DNA of 26,909 nucleotides, taken from the NCBI GenBank assembly GCA_964425315.1, contig CAYRNB010000042.1:1-26909 (forward strand). The letters are read 5' to 3'. This DNA is from Rhodoblastus sp964425315 (lineage in GTDB: Bacteria; Pseudomonadota; Alphaproteobacteria; Rhizobiales; Beijerinckiaceae). The notes below the pieces were generated by a model. The model saw nothing but the letters and a program-made list of their open reading frames with translations, did not search any database and was not told the origin of the DNA. This document shows, piece after piece, positions 1 to 8,052 of the stretch. Numbering within the stretch: position 1 is the first letter of the stretch; every line of letters starts with the position of its first letter. The translations under genes and the position numbers were made by a program.

Positions 1-56
1 GCTTTTACCGCAGCGTCGAGACGAAGGACGGCGCGCCAAGGCTGGTTTTCCGGTAA
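1..56 (+). CDS. 3' end of an unidentified gene (partial)
   Basis: Reading from base 3 gives 17 codons followed by TAA at 54-56, ending in the residues DGAPRLVFR. The composition is normal for a protein terminus, and the dispersed repeat begins shortly after the stop, as expected for an intergenic space. The other two plus frames look less protein-like. Too little is present to name a family. Confidence 0.35.
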   Translation, partial: FYRSVETKDGAPRLVFR

Positions 57-79
57 GCCTGCCTTGATCCCGCGGCCAA

Positions 80-137
80 TCCCTTCTCCCCTTACGGGAG
101 AAGGTGGATCGGCGCGAAGCGCCGAGACGGATGAGGG
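80..137. repeat. Palindromic dispersed repeat (double stem-loop)
   Basis: Two hairpins lie side by side. The first has a perfect 9-bp stem, CCTTCTCCC at 82-90 and GGGAGAAGG at 96-104, with a 5-base loop. The second is GGCGC-GAA-GCGCC at 111-123. They are followed by GGATGAGGG. This layout matches a repeat I know to be scattered in many copies between genes of Hyphomicrobiales genomes. Only one copy is visible here, so the repetitive nature is established knowledge, not seen. Confidence 0.6.
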
Positions 138-173
138 GGCGCCGCAAGAAAATTGGTCGGAAGCAGCGCTCGT

Positions 174-1028
174 TCACGCAGGCGCGCTGCTGATCAACCA
201 CATCGCGGCGGGCAGGCGGACGGTCGCACCCTGCGCGTAGGGCTCCAGCTCCTCGCGGAGGGAGGCGACGGCGGCCGAGACGACTTCTTCCGGCTGATTG
301 CGCAGCCAGCTGTTCACGGCGCCGATCTTGGTTGACTGAGCCACAGCCTCCTCCAACCCACGGCCGGCGGCGATGTCGAGATCGATGTCGAGCTTCTGGA
401 AGCGCGGCGGCGTCCAGCCGGCCGCGGTGAGAACCTCGGCGACGTGCTCAGGATCGGCGAAAGCGAACATTCCGGGAGCGTTCGGGGCCGGCTTCGGCCG
501 CGGCGGCAGATGCCGCGCGACCGCGGCCATCGGCGCCTCCATCCAGGGGTTTTCGGCCAGCGCGCGCCAGCATACAAGCGCCATGCGGGCGTCCGGCGCC
601 GCGCCGCGGCGCATATTGGCGAAGGCCGCGACCCTGTCGCCGAAGAACGTCACGCCGAAGGCGGAGGTCAACAAATCGTATTCGTCCAGTTCCGCCGTGG
701 CGGGGTCGTCCTGCCGCCAATTGATATTGGCGACGCCCGCGGCGCTGGCGCGCCTCTCGCCCTCGCTCAGCATCGGACCGGAGATATCCAACCCCGTCAC
801 GCGGCCGGAAGGACCGACGGCGCGCGCAAACTCCAGCGTGGGCGCGCCGCAGCCGCAGCCGATATCCACCACCCGCTCGCCAGCGCGCGGCGCGGCAAAG
901 GCGAGCAAGGCGTCCGTCACCGGCGTAAGCGTGACATCGGTGTGCGCCTGTCGCGCCACCCAGATGCGGCCGCCCTCCCCGTTCCAGAAGGCGAGCATGT
1001 CGGCGTTGATCTCTTCGGGGGCGGCCAT
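174..1028 (-). CDS. Class I SAM-dependent methyltransferase
   Basis: A 284-aa protein with a Rossmann methyltransferase fold. Motif I is VVDIGCGCGAPTLEFA, about residues 53-68, followed by the acidic post-I position in VTGLDIS. The best match I recognise is the UbiE/MenG-like Methyltransf_11/25 group, which methylates small molecules; the substrate cannot be told. The start is the ATG at 1028, because AGGAG lies 7 bases upstream; the frame stays open to 1145 without another ribosome site. It is flanked by a repeat downstream and an unrelated chemoreceptor gene upstream, so context gives no help. The family is sure, the role is not. Confidence 0.85.
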   Translation of the reverse strand: MAAPEEINADMLAFWNGEGGRIWVARQAHTDVTLTPVTDALLAFAAPRAGERVVDIGCGCGAPTLEFARAVGPSGRVTGLDISGPMLSEGERRASAAGVANINWRQDDPATAELDEYDLLTSAFGVTFFGDRVAAFANMRRGAAPDARMALVCWRALAENPWMEAPMAAVARHLPPRPKPAPNAPGMFAFADPEHVAEVLTAAGWTPPRFQKLDIDLDIAAGRGLEEAVAQSTKIGAVNSWLRNQPEEVVSAAVASLREELEPYAQGATVRLPAAMWLISSAPA

Positions 1029-1265
1029 GTGGGTGCTCCTGCTGAGGGGCGCCCACCTTGCGGCATTGCAAGTCGGATCCCAAGCAACCCGCGGCGACGC
1101 CGTCCTAACCGGCATTCCCCGCATGACCATCCTATCCGACATCAAGAACCGGCGCCAGCAAGGAACGAAGAGCCGAAGCCGGCCGCCGACGCCTGTACCC
1201 GCGTCCGGCCAGTCACCGCCATCCGCGGCGCCGTCAGACGGGAGCCGCCCCTTTCGCTTTCCTTG

Positions 1266-2828
1266 CTACGCCGCCCGCACCTGGGAGAGGAAGCTTTCGC
1301 ATTCGCGGCGCAGGCGCTGGGTTTCGCGGGCGAGATCGGTGACGGATTGCAAGACCTGCTCCGCCGACTCGCCGGATTGCGCCGAGGCGGCGCGCACTTC
1401 CTCGATCACCCTGGTCAATTCTTCCGTCTTGCTCGACGCGCCTTGGGCGTTCTGGGCGATTTCGCGCGTCGCGTCGCCCTGGGCGCCGACCGAGGCGGCG
1501 ATCGCCGAAGCGATGGCGCTCACTTCTTGGGTCGCCCCGGTCATCGAGGCGATGCAGTCGCTCGCCTCCTGCGAGGCGCGCTGGACATTGGCGATCTGCT
1601 CGGCGACTTCGGCGGTGGCGCGCGACGTCTGCTCGGCGAGCGATTTCACCTCCTGCGCCACCACGGCGAAGCCGCGACCCTGTTCGCCGGCCCGCGCCGC
1701 CTCGATCGTGGCGTTGAGCGCCAGCATGTTGGTCTGTTGCGCGATGCCGGCGATCATTTCGACAATGCCGCCGATATGGTCGATGGCCGCCGCAAGCTGC
1801 TCCATGCGGCTTTGCGTCGTCTCCGACTCCTCGGCCGCTTGCGAGGAAATGGCGTGGGAACGCGAAGACTGATTGCCGATCTCCTCGACCGAACAGGACA
1901 ATTGCTCGGCCGCCGCCGCCACCGACTGGACGTTTTGCAGCGCCGCCCCCGTCGCCCCGGCGCCGATTTCCGCCTGTTCGCCGGAATAACGCGCCTCTTG
2001 CACCAGCGAACGGGCGATATTCTCGAGTTTGTGGGTCGATGTGGTCACGGCTTCGACGACGCCGCCGATGGCGCCTTCGAATTTCTGCGCCAAATCTTTC
2101 ATTTCCCCGGCGCGTTTCTGCTCGGCCGCGTGGCGGTTGGCGGCGCGCTCGGCTCGCTGCGCCTCCCCCGTCTCGCGCAAGCCGATCTTGAACCTCTCGA
2201 CGGCGCGGGCCATGGCGCCGATTTCGTCGCGGCGGTCGAGGCCGGGCAGGACGATGTCGTAATTGCCCTCGGCCATTTGCCGCATGGCCGCGGTCATGCC
2301 GGTGAGCCGGCGCGAAATGGCGCGGGCGATCCAGAACGCAAAGCCGAGAAACGCGGCCAGAACAGGCGAGACGAACAGAGCGATCCGCAAGGCGGTGGAC
2401 AGCGTCCGCGCCAGGATATCGTCGACATAAGCGCCTGTGCCGATGATCACGCCGAGCTGAGGCGCCGCCTGGACGTAGGCGATTTTTTCATAATCGCCGC
2501 CGCTCTTCGGCTTGGCGGCGCGATAATCGACGAAGCCGCCGCCATGCGTTTTGGCCGTCTCGATCATGGAGCGATAAGGAAAGCCGCCGCTTTGGTCGCG
2601 CAGATTCAAGACGCTCCGGCCTTCCCGCTTTGGATTGAGCGGCATGAGTCGCGCCACGCCNNNNNNNNNNNNNNNNNNNNNNNNNNNNNNNNNNNNNNNN
2701 NNNNNNNNNNNNNNNNNNNNNNNNNNNNNNNNNNNNNNNNNNNNNNNNNNNNNNNNNNNNGCCGCGACCATGCGGGTCAAGGTGAGATGAAAGTGAATTT
2801 TCGCCGTCGCCATCCCGAAAACCCGCAT
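1266..2828 (-). CDS. Methyl-accepting chemotaxis protein, interrupted by an assembly gap
   Basis: A membrane chemoreceptor that would control the CheA kinase. In protein order, the parts are a short N-terminus (2761-2828), the 100-N gap, the second half of a single Cache sensor domain (GVARLMPLNP to GTGAYVDD), a transmembrane segment (ALFVSPVLAAFLGFAFWI), a HAMP domain (about 2180-2330) and a full MCP signalling domain. The conserved hairpin tip, with NMLALNATIEAARAGEQGRG, lies near 1650-1745. The first transmembrane helix and the front half of Cache are missing and must lie in the gap. The C-terminal part is certain. The start is not: ATGs at 2828, 2813 and 2882 are all in frame if the gap length is right, and none has a good ribosome site. 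The ligand is unknown; sCache_2 receptors often sense small organic acids. Confidence 0.85.
   Translation of the reverse strand: MRVFGMATAKIHFHLTLTRMVAXXXXXXXXXXXXXXXXXXXXXXXXXXXXXXXXXXGVARLMPLNPKREGRSVLNLRDQSGGFPYRSMIETAKTHGGGFVDYRAAKPKSGGDYEKIAYVQAAPQLGVIIGTGAYVDDILARTLSTALRIALFVSPVLAAFLGFAFWIARAISRRLTGMTAAMRQMAEGNYDIVLPGLDRRDEIGAMARAVERFKIGLRETGEAQRAERAANRHAAEQKRAGEMKDLAQKFEGAIGGVVEAVTTSTHKLENIARSLVQEARYSGEQAEIGAGATGAALQNVQSVAAAAEQLSCSVEEIGNQSSRSHAISSQAAEESETTQSRMEQLAAAIDHIGGIVEMIAGIAQQTNMLALNATIEAARAGEQGRGFAVVAQEVKSLAEQTSRATAEVAEQIANVQRASQEASDCIASMTGATQEVSAIASAIAASVGAQGDATREIAQNAQGASSKTEELTRVIEEVRAASAQSGESAEQVLQSVTDLARETQRLRRECESFLSQVRAA
2661..2760. other. Assembly gap (100 N)
   Basis: Exactly 100 N separate two contigs inside the chemoreceptor gene. 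A round 100 is the usual placeholder for a gap of unknown size. Family knowledge says about 80-100 residues should lie between the N-terminal stub and the Cache half that is present, so the true gap is probably nearer 250-300 bases. Confidence 0.95.
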
Positions 2829-2961
2829 GACATTGACGCCGGCCGCGCGCCGCGCGCCGAGCCGGCGCCTCCAATTGCCCATATTCGGCTTGCGCGAGAC
2901 TTTCCGCGCATCGGGCCAAAATTTCGCGACGAGTCGGGCGTTACTGGAACACTATGTCACA

Positions 2962-2990
2962 TTGACTCATTCAGATATGTAGCAACAATA
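2962..2990 (+). promoter_or_regulatory. Possible promoter for the 201-aa protein
   Basis: TTGACT at 2962-2967, a 17-base spacer and ACAATA at 2985-2990 lie in a locally AT-richer stretch about 150 bases before the gene at 3138. The -10 element is weak and the predicted leader long, so this is only a candidate. Confidence 0.3.
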
Positions 2991-3137
2991 CATCTAGTCT
3001 TGCTCCCTTTCTGCTTGCGACGGCAGCCTATCGAAAGGGCGCCGACATTCACCGGCGACCGGCGATGACTGCCGAAGTCAAGTTCCGCCTCGGATGAGAG
3101 GCTATTCCAGCGGGCGACTGAGCCCAAGGAGGGTACA

Positions 3138-3743
3138 ATGGACTTCGCATCGGCAAATCTGACCGCGGGTCAGCTTAACGCACTCGTAAAAAAACTCGGC
3201 GGCGAAGCGGGGGTACAGCGCTTCCTGCGCGGCGAATTGACGGTCGTCGAGTCGCCGCCGCGCGAGTTCAAGGTCTGGAAGACCGTGAAACTCGGCGCCT
3301 ACAAAACCACCGACGCCTACCGCAAGGCGCTTGAAACGGGCAAGCGCCGCAGCGGCGAATGGGTGACGGACTTTCTCGGCAAGCCGGCGTTCAAATGCGC
3401 CGGCGAGGAAACCGACGTCGATCTGGTGGTTCTGTCGGTCGACGAGCTCGGCTTCAAGAAAGGCGCTCTCTACAGCCAGATCTGCGAGAAGGCGCAATCG
3501 ATCGGGCTGGAGCTGTGCCCGCCCGAAGTCGGGCCGGCGCTGCGCCTCGCCTATGAGGATCAGCCGCGCGGCGAGAGGCTTATCATCGCGACGCAGCCTT
3601 TCGCCGATTCACGCGACGATCTCGACCTGTTCGTCATGGAGGTCAGCGGTGGCGGCGGGCTGTGGCTCCGCGGCGATTGCGGGCCGTCCGACCGCTACTG
3701 GGAGCCCGACCGGCGCTTCATCTTCGTGCGGCCCCGGTCGTAA
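3138..3743 (+). CDS. Conserved hypothetical protein (201 aa)
   Basis: I cannot assign a function. The protein is soluble, without a signal peptide or membrane segment. The N-terminus (NLTAGQLNALVKKLGGE, then FLRGELTV) resembles one I have seen recur in unnamed bacterial proteins of similar size. The middle (KLGAYKTTDAYRKALE) and the C-terminal half (ERLIIATQPFADSRDDLDLF, then WLRGDCGPSDRYWEPDRRFIF) look like a compact mixed alpha/beta domain. AAGGAGG stands 7 bases before the ATG, one of the strongest ribosome sites in the window, so it is very likely translated. It is a lone plus-strand gene between minus-strand genes and converges on the aminotransferase. Codon use is like that of its neighbours. 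Confidence 0.8.
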   Translation: MDFASANLTAGQLNALVKKLGGEAGVQRFLRGELTVVESPPREFKVWKTVKLGAYKTTDAYRKALETGKRRSGEWVTDFLGKPAFKCAGEETDVDLVVLSVDELGFKKGALYSQICEKAQSIGLELCPPEVGPALRLAYEDQPRGERLIIATQPFADSRDDLDLFVMEVSGGGGLWLRGDCGPSDRYWEPDRRFIFVRPRS

Positions 3744-3761
3744 TCTTTTGGCGCATGCCGC

Positions 3762-3780
3762 GCGGGTCTCTCCGACCCGC
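3762..3780. terminator. Hairpin between convergent genes
   Basis: GCGGGTC (3762-3768) pairs perfectly with GACCCGC (3774-3780) across a 5-base loop, in the 50 bases between the stops of the 201-aa gene and the aminotransferase. Neither side has a clear T run, so it may act as a simple transcript-end hairpin rather than a full intrinsic terminator. Confidence 0.35.
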
Positions 3781-3793
3781 CCGGCCCCGCGTT

Positions 3794-5011
3794 TCAGCGC
3801 CCTCCGGATAAGGCGATCAGATTGTGGAGGGATTCGTCGGCGCCCTCGAAAAAGCGCCGCAGACCCCGCGCCGCCTGGCGGATGCGCTGTTCGTTCTCGA
3901 CCAGGGCGAGACGCACATAATCCTCGCCGTGCTCGCCGAAGCCTATGCCCGGCGCGACCGCGACATCGGCCTTTTCGATCAGCAGTTTTGAGAATTCCAG
4001 GCTGCCGAGGGCGCGGAATTTTTCCGGCACCGGCGCCCAGGCGAACATGGAGGCCGAAGGGGCGGGAATCTTCCAGCCGGCCTGGGCGAAGCTCTCCACC
4101 ATGACGTCGCGCCTTTTCTTGTAGGTGGCGCGCATTTCCTTGATGCAATCGTCCGACCCGTTCAGCGCCGCCGCCGCCGCCACCTGGATCGGGGTATAGG
4201 CGCCGTAATCGAGATAGCTCTTCACCCGCCCGAGCGCCGCCAGCAGCCTCTCGTTGCCCACCGCGAAGCCGATGCGCCAGCCGGCCATGGAAAAGGTCTT
4301 GGACGTGGAGGTGAATTCGACGCAAATGTCCTTGCCGCCGGGAACCTCCAGAACCGAAGGCGGCGGATTATCGTCGAAATAGACTTCCGCGTAAGCGAGA
4401 TCCGACAGGATATAAATGTCGTGCTTTTTCGCGAACGTGACGAGATCGCGATAGAAATCGAGCGAGGCGATGGTCGCGGTCGGATTGGAAGGATAGCAAA
4501 CGACCAAGGCGATCGGCCGGGGAATCGAATGCTGCACCGCCCGCTCGGCGACGCGAAAAAACGTCTCGTCCGGTTCGATCGGCACGGAGCGGATCACGCC
4601 GCCCGCCATGAGAAATCCGAAAGCATGGATCGGATAGGAGGGATTGGGCGCGAGCACCACGTCGCCCGGAGCGGTGATCGCCTGCGCCATATTGGCGAAG
4701 CCTTCCTTCGAGCCGAGCGTCACGATCACTTCCGAATCGGGATCGAGCGAGACGCCGAAGCGGCGCTGGTAATAGGCGGCCTGAGCGCGGCGCAGGCCGG
4801 CTATGCCTTTCGACGCGGAATAGCGGTCGGTGCGCGGTTTTCCCGCGGTCTCGACCAGCTTATCCACGACATGGCGCGGCGTCGGCAGGTCGGGATTGCC
4901 CATGCCGAGATCGATGATGTCGGCGCCGGCGGCGCGCGCCTTGGCTTTCAGACGGTTGACCTGTTCGAACACATAGGGCGGCAGACGCCGCACGCGATAA
5001 AAATCGCTCAT
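3794..5011 (-). CDS. alaC: Class I/II aminotransferase, AlaC type
   Basis: A 405-aa PLP-dependent aminotransferase of fold type I. It follows E. coli AlaC closely from memory: RLPPYVF near residue 9, DIIDLGMGNPD at 31-41, VTLGSKEG at 97-104, NPSYPIH at 123-129 and STSKTFSMAGWRIGF at 235-249. Lys238 is the expected Schiff-base lysine. AlaC makes alanine from pyruvate and glutamate; databases often call close relatives LL-diaminopimelate aminotransferase, so the substrate is not settled by sequence. The ATG at 5011 is chosen because it gives the family length and follows AGGACAAGG. The frame runs 25 codons further up without family similarity. The next minus-strand gene, for an exported protein, ends 90 bases upstream. 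Confidence 0.88.
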   Translation of the reverse strand: MSDFYRVRRLPPYVFEQVNRLKAKARAAGADIIDLGMGNPDLPTPRHVVDKLVETAGKPRTDRYSASKGIAGLRRAQAAYYQRRFGVSLDPDSEVIVTLGSKEGFANMAQAITAPGDVVLAPNPSYPIHAFGFLMAGGVIRSVPIEPDETFFRVAERAVQHSIPRPIALVVCYPSNPTATIASLDFYRDLVTFAKKHDIYILSDLAYAEVYFDDNPPPSVLEVPGGKDICVEFTSTSKTFSMAGWRIGFAVGNERLLAALGRVKSYLDYGAYTPIQVAAAAALNGSDDCIKEMRATYKKRRDVMVESFAQAGWKIPAPSASMFAWAPVPEKFRALGSLEFSKLLIEKADVAVAPGIGFGEHGEDYVRLALVENEQRIRQAARGLRRFFEGADESLHNLIALSGGR

Positions 5012-5101
5012 CAACCTTGTCCTTTTCCCCCCGCCGGCGGCGCAAGCGGTCCCTACACCGTGAAAAGCGGTGATTAACATGCGCAAAAGCCGGATGTCAG
5101 G

Positions 5102-5533
5102 CTAAAAATGATCTTTGAGCGGCGGAGGCGCCTTGCTCGGGGCGATGGGAGCGAGCTTTTCGGCTTTCAGCCTTTTGAGCCGCGCCTCGGCCTTGTCGCG
5201 CGCGGCGATGAGATCGGCCGTGTCGGCGGCGAGCTGCGCCGGCGTGCGCACCGGAGCGCGTTTTTTTTTCGGGCCGGTGAGGCGGGTGTAGCCCATGGAT
5301 TTGGGACTGGGCCGCGAATCATGAACGAAATTGGGACCCTGATCCGTTTCGACCGTCCAGCCGAGCGTGTCGGTGAGCGCGCGCAAGGGACTGCGCGGGG
5401 CGCTCTGGGCCGGCGCGCTTGGCGGCGCGCTCGGGGCGGCGTTTTGCGCGCGCGCGCCGCTCGCGGCGGCCAGGCCGAAAGCGATTGCGGCGCCCAGGAC
5501 GGCGCGAACGAGGCCCAGGGAAGAAAGTCTCAT
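5102..5533 (-). CDS. Small exported Pro/Ala-rich protein of unknown function
   Basis: A 143-aa protein with a clear signal peptide: MRLSSLGLVR, a hydrophobic core and a likely cut after SGARA near residue 29. A Pro/Ala/Ser-rich linker follows (about 30-50), then a short conserved-looking segment (LRALTDTLGWTVETDQGPNF). The C-terminal half is charged and probably helical (ADTADLIAARDKAEARLKRLKAEK). I do not recognise a domain. It would act in the periplasm or at the envelope. It lies upstream of and in the same direction as the aminotransferase, 90 bases away, and its start faces the PHA synthase gene, so the two probably share a divergent control region at 5534-5688. The ribosome site is weak. 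Confidence 0.65.
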   Translation of the reverse strand: MRLSSLGLVRAVLGAAIAFGLAAASGARAQNAAPSAPPSAPAQSAPRSPLRALTDTLGWTVETDQGPNFVHDSRPSPKSMGYTRLTGPKKKRAPVRTPAQLAADTADLIAARDKAEARLKRLKAEKLAPIAPSKAPPPLKDHF

Positions 5534-5688
5534 AGCGGAAGGATCTTGGTTTTGGCCATGTCAATCTGGGGACAATGCTTCCATCGCATCATTGCCGAAT
5601 AGGCCACATAAAGTCTTATTATGTCGGAAACGGGACCGAAGGCGGTTCGAGCCATCGAAGCAGCCCGCCGCGGAAAAGAGGAAACGCC

Positions 5689-7869
5689 ATGAGCATTATC
5701 GAGGATCGCCGCCCGACGGCCAAGCGCCGGGCGTCGCCGAAACCGGCGGACGCGACGAAAGCGGAAGTTGAAAAGCCATTGCCGGAAGCGGCGGCGGCGA
5801 AAGCGGAAACGGCGAAAAAATCGCCGAAGGCGCAGGCGAAGCCCAAGGCGGCGGCCAAGCCGTCGTCCAAACCTGCCACCAAAACCGCGGCCAAGTCGCG
5901 AGCGAAAGCGAAACCCGCGCCGGCGCCGGAGGCAAAACCGGCCCCCGCGCCCGAGAAGAAGAAGGCGGCGCCAAAGCCGGCGCCCACCGTGGCGGAAGCC
6001 AAGTCGGCTGAGGCCGAGACCAAACCCGCCGCGACCGGAGCCGGGCCGGCTGCGCCTCCCCCGCCCGCCGCCGAGCACGCCCACGCGTCGCACAACCACC
6101 TCGGCCCCAATTTCGAACGGCTGGCGGAAAATTTCGCCGTTGCGCTCGAACACGGCGGCAAGGCGGTCGCCGCTCTTGTCAGGCCGGTCGAGGAAGGCAA
6201 GGTCCAGACTTCGCTCTCCGAAGAGGCCGCCGACGCCATCAAGACTTTCGGCCGCGTCGCGGAATATTGGATGGCCGACCCGCGCCGCGCCATCGAAGCG
6301 CAATCCGGCGTTTCCGCCAATTTTCTCGGCCTTTGGGCCAACACCCTGCGCCGCCTCACCGGCGACGAGAAAAAGCCCTTCATTCCGGTAGACCCCAAGG
6401 ACAAGAGATTCGTCGCGCCGGACTGGCAGGAAAACCCGATTTTCGATTTTCTCCGCCAGGCCTATGTCATCGCCAATGACTGGGCGCGGACCATGGTCGA
6501 GGACGCCGATCTCGACAAGCACACCCGCGACAAGGCGGAGTTCTACCTCCAGCAATTGTCGGGGGCCATGTCGCCGTCAAACTTTCTCATGACCAATCCC
6601 GAACTCCTGCGCACCACCTGGGCGGCGGAAGGCGAGAATCTCGCCCGCGGCATGAAAATGCTGGCGGAAGACATCAGGGCCGGCGAAGGCAATCTCAAAA
6701 TCCGCCAGACCAGCCCCGGCAATTTCCAGGTCGGGGTCAACCTCGCCACCACGCCCGGCAAGGTGGTGTTCCGCAATGAGTTGATGGAGCTGTTGCAATA
6801 TGCGCCGACGACGGAGGAGGTCTTCCGCCGCCCGCTGCTGATCGTGCCGCCTTGGATCAACAAATTCTATATTCTCGACCTCAATCCCAACAAAAGCTTC
6901 ATCAGATGGGCGGTGTCGCAGGGCCTGACGGTCTTCTGCGTCTCCTGGGTCAATCCCGACGCGCGCCACGCCGACAAGGATTTCTATTCCTACATGACGG
7001 AAGGGATTTTCGCCGCTCTCGACCAGATCAAGAAGATCACCGGCGAAAAACAGTCCACCATCATCGGCTATTGCGTCGGCGGCACGCTGACCGCCTCGAC
7101 GCTCGCCTATATGGCGGCCAAGGGCGACGACCGCATTTCCAGCGCCACGCTCTTCACCACCCAGGTCGACTTCTCCGAGCCCGGCGGCCTGAAAATTTTC
7201 GCCGACGAGGACCGCATCCAGAATATCGAGGCGGAAATGCGCATGTCCGGCTATCTCGAAAGCCGCTCCATGGCCACCGCCTTCAACATGCTGCGGCCGA
7301 ACGACATGATCTGGTCCTATGTCGTCAATAATTACCTCAAGGGCATCGAGCCCATGGCCTTCGATCTCCTGGCGTGGAACAGCGATTCCACCCGCATGCC
7401 GCGCGCAAACCACTCCTATTACCTGCGCAACTGCTACCTGAAGAACAATTTCGCCAAGAAGAAAATGGTCTTGGGCGACGTGACGCTCGATCTCGGCAAG
7501 GTCACTATTCCGATCTATAACCTTGCCGCCAAGGAAGACCATATCGCCCCGGCGAAATCGGTGTTCAACGGCGCCAAATTGTTCGGCGGCGAAATGAATT
7601 ACGTCATGGGCGGCTCAGGCCATATCGCCGGCGTGATCAACCCGCCCGGCCCGAAAATGAAATATCAATATTGGACCGGCCCCAAGCCCTCCGGCGAATT
7701 CGAGGATTGGGTCAAGAACGCCCAAGAACATCCCGGCTCCTGGTGGCCGCATTGGATTCAATGGATCGAGGCCCAGGCGCCGGAAAAAGTCCCGGCGCGC
7801 GAGCCGGGCGGCGGCAAGGTCGAAATTCTCGGCGACGCGCCCGGCGAATATGTGCGCGTGAAGGCCTGA
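5689..7869 (+). CDS. phaC: Class I poly(3-hydroxyalkanoate) synthase with histone-like N-terminal extension
   Basis: Polymerises (R)-3-hydroxyacyl-CoA into polyhydroxyalkanoate at the granule surface. The 726-aa protein has the lipase-like box GYCVGG with Cys462, plus Asp617 (AKEDHIAP) and His645 (GSGHIAG). These match the Cys319-Asp480-His508 triad of the Cupriavidus enzyme, shifted by about 140 residues. The shift is due to an N-terminal extension, residues 10-130, made of Lys, Ala and Pro (AAKP-like runs), resembling histone H1 and the tails of PhaF-type phasins. The catalytic core then begins near NFERLAENFA. The ATG at 5689 has AGAGGA upstream. No phaA or phaB is adjacent; a thiolase lies at 22.6 kb. 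A TATTAT at 5617 and TTGCCG at 5592 might be promoter parts, but the 19-base spacing is poor. Confidence 0.95.
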   Translation: MSIIEDRRPTAKRRASPKPADATKAEVEKPLPEAAAAKAETAKKSPKAQAKPKAAAKPSSKPATKTAAKSRAKAKPAPAPEAKPAPAPEKKKAAPKPAPTVAEAKSAEAETKPAATGAGPAAPPPPAAEHAHASHNHLGPNFERLAENFAVALEHGGKAVAALVRPVEEGKVQTSLSEEAADAIKTFGRVAEYWMADPRRAIEAQSGVSANFLGLWANTLRRLTGDEKKPFIPVDPKDKRFVAPDWQENPIFDFLRQAYVIANDWARTMVEDADLDKHTRDKAEFYLQQLSGAMSPSNFLMTNPELLRTTWAAEGENLARGMKMLAEDIRAGEGNLKIRQTSPGNFQVGVNLATTPGKVVFRNELMELLQYAPTTEEVFRRPLLIVPPWINKFYILDLNPNKSFIRWAVSQGLTVFCVSWVNPDARHADKDFYSYMTEGIFAALDQIKKITGEKQSTIIGYCVGGTLTASTLAYMAAKGDDRISSATLFTTQVDFSEPGGLKIFADEDRIQNIEAEMRMSGYLESRSMATAFNMLRPNDMIWSYVVNNYLKGIEPMAFDLLAWNSDSTRMPRANHSYYLRNCYLKNNFAKKKMVLGDVTLDLGKVTIPIYNLAAKEDHIAPAKSVFNGAKLFGGEMNYVMGGSGHIAGVINPPGPKMKYQYWTGPKPSGEFEDWVKNAQEHPGSWWPHWIQWIEAQAPEKVPAREPGGGKVEILGDAPGEYVRVKA

Positions 7870-7895
7870 TCCCGTTTATTCGCCTAAATTCTTCC

Positions 7896-7932
7896 GCCTC
7901 CCGAAGGTTTGAAACCTCGGGAGGCTTTTTCT
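7896..7932 (+). terminator. Intrinsic terminator after phaC
   Basis: GCCTCCCGA (7896-7904) and GGTTT pair with AAACC and TCGGGAGGC (ending 7925), giving about 14 bp with one bulged A and a tiny loop. The tract TTTTTCTT follows. It starts 26 bases after the phaC stop and separates phaC from the next gene. Confidence 0.85.
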
Positions 7933-8052
7933 TGGGAACACGGCGCCCTTTTTGCGACTTGACCTGCGAAAGCCCGTTCGCGTCCCGATTTGGAACATTT
8001 CGGACACCTACGCGCCCGGGAAGGGTCTCACTTCGGGACGTGGAGTAAGTCG

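Noticed and set aside
444..3068. A very long plus-strand open frame opposite the methyltransferase and chemoreceptor genes, running through the N gap
   Set aside because: The translation is rich in Arg/Gly/His/Asp with no domain, and the opposite strand holds clear methyltransferase and MCP motifs. It is an effect of high GC.
5530..6555. A minus-strand frame giving an Arg/Gly-rich repeat protein opposite the start of phaC
   Set aside because: Its repeats are just the complement of the Lys/Ala/Pro tail of PhaC. The phaC frame continues into a proven catalytic domain.
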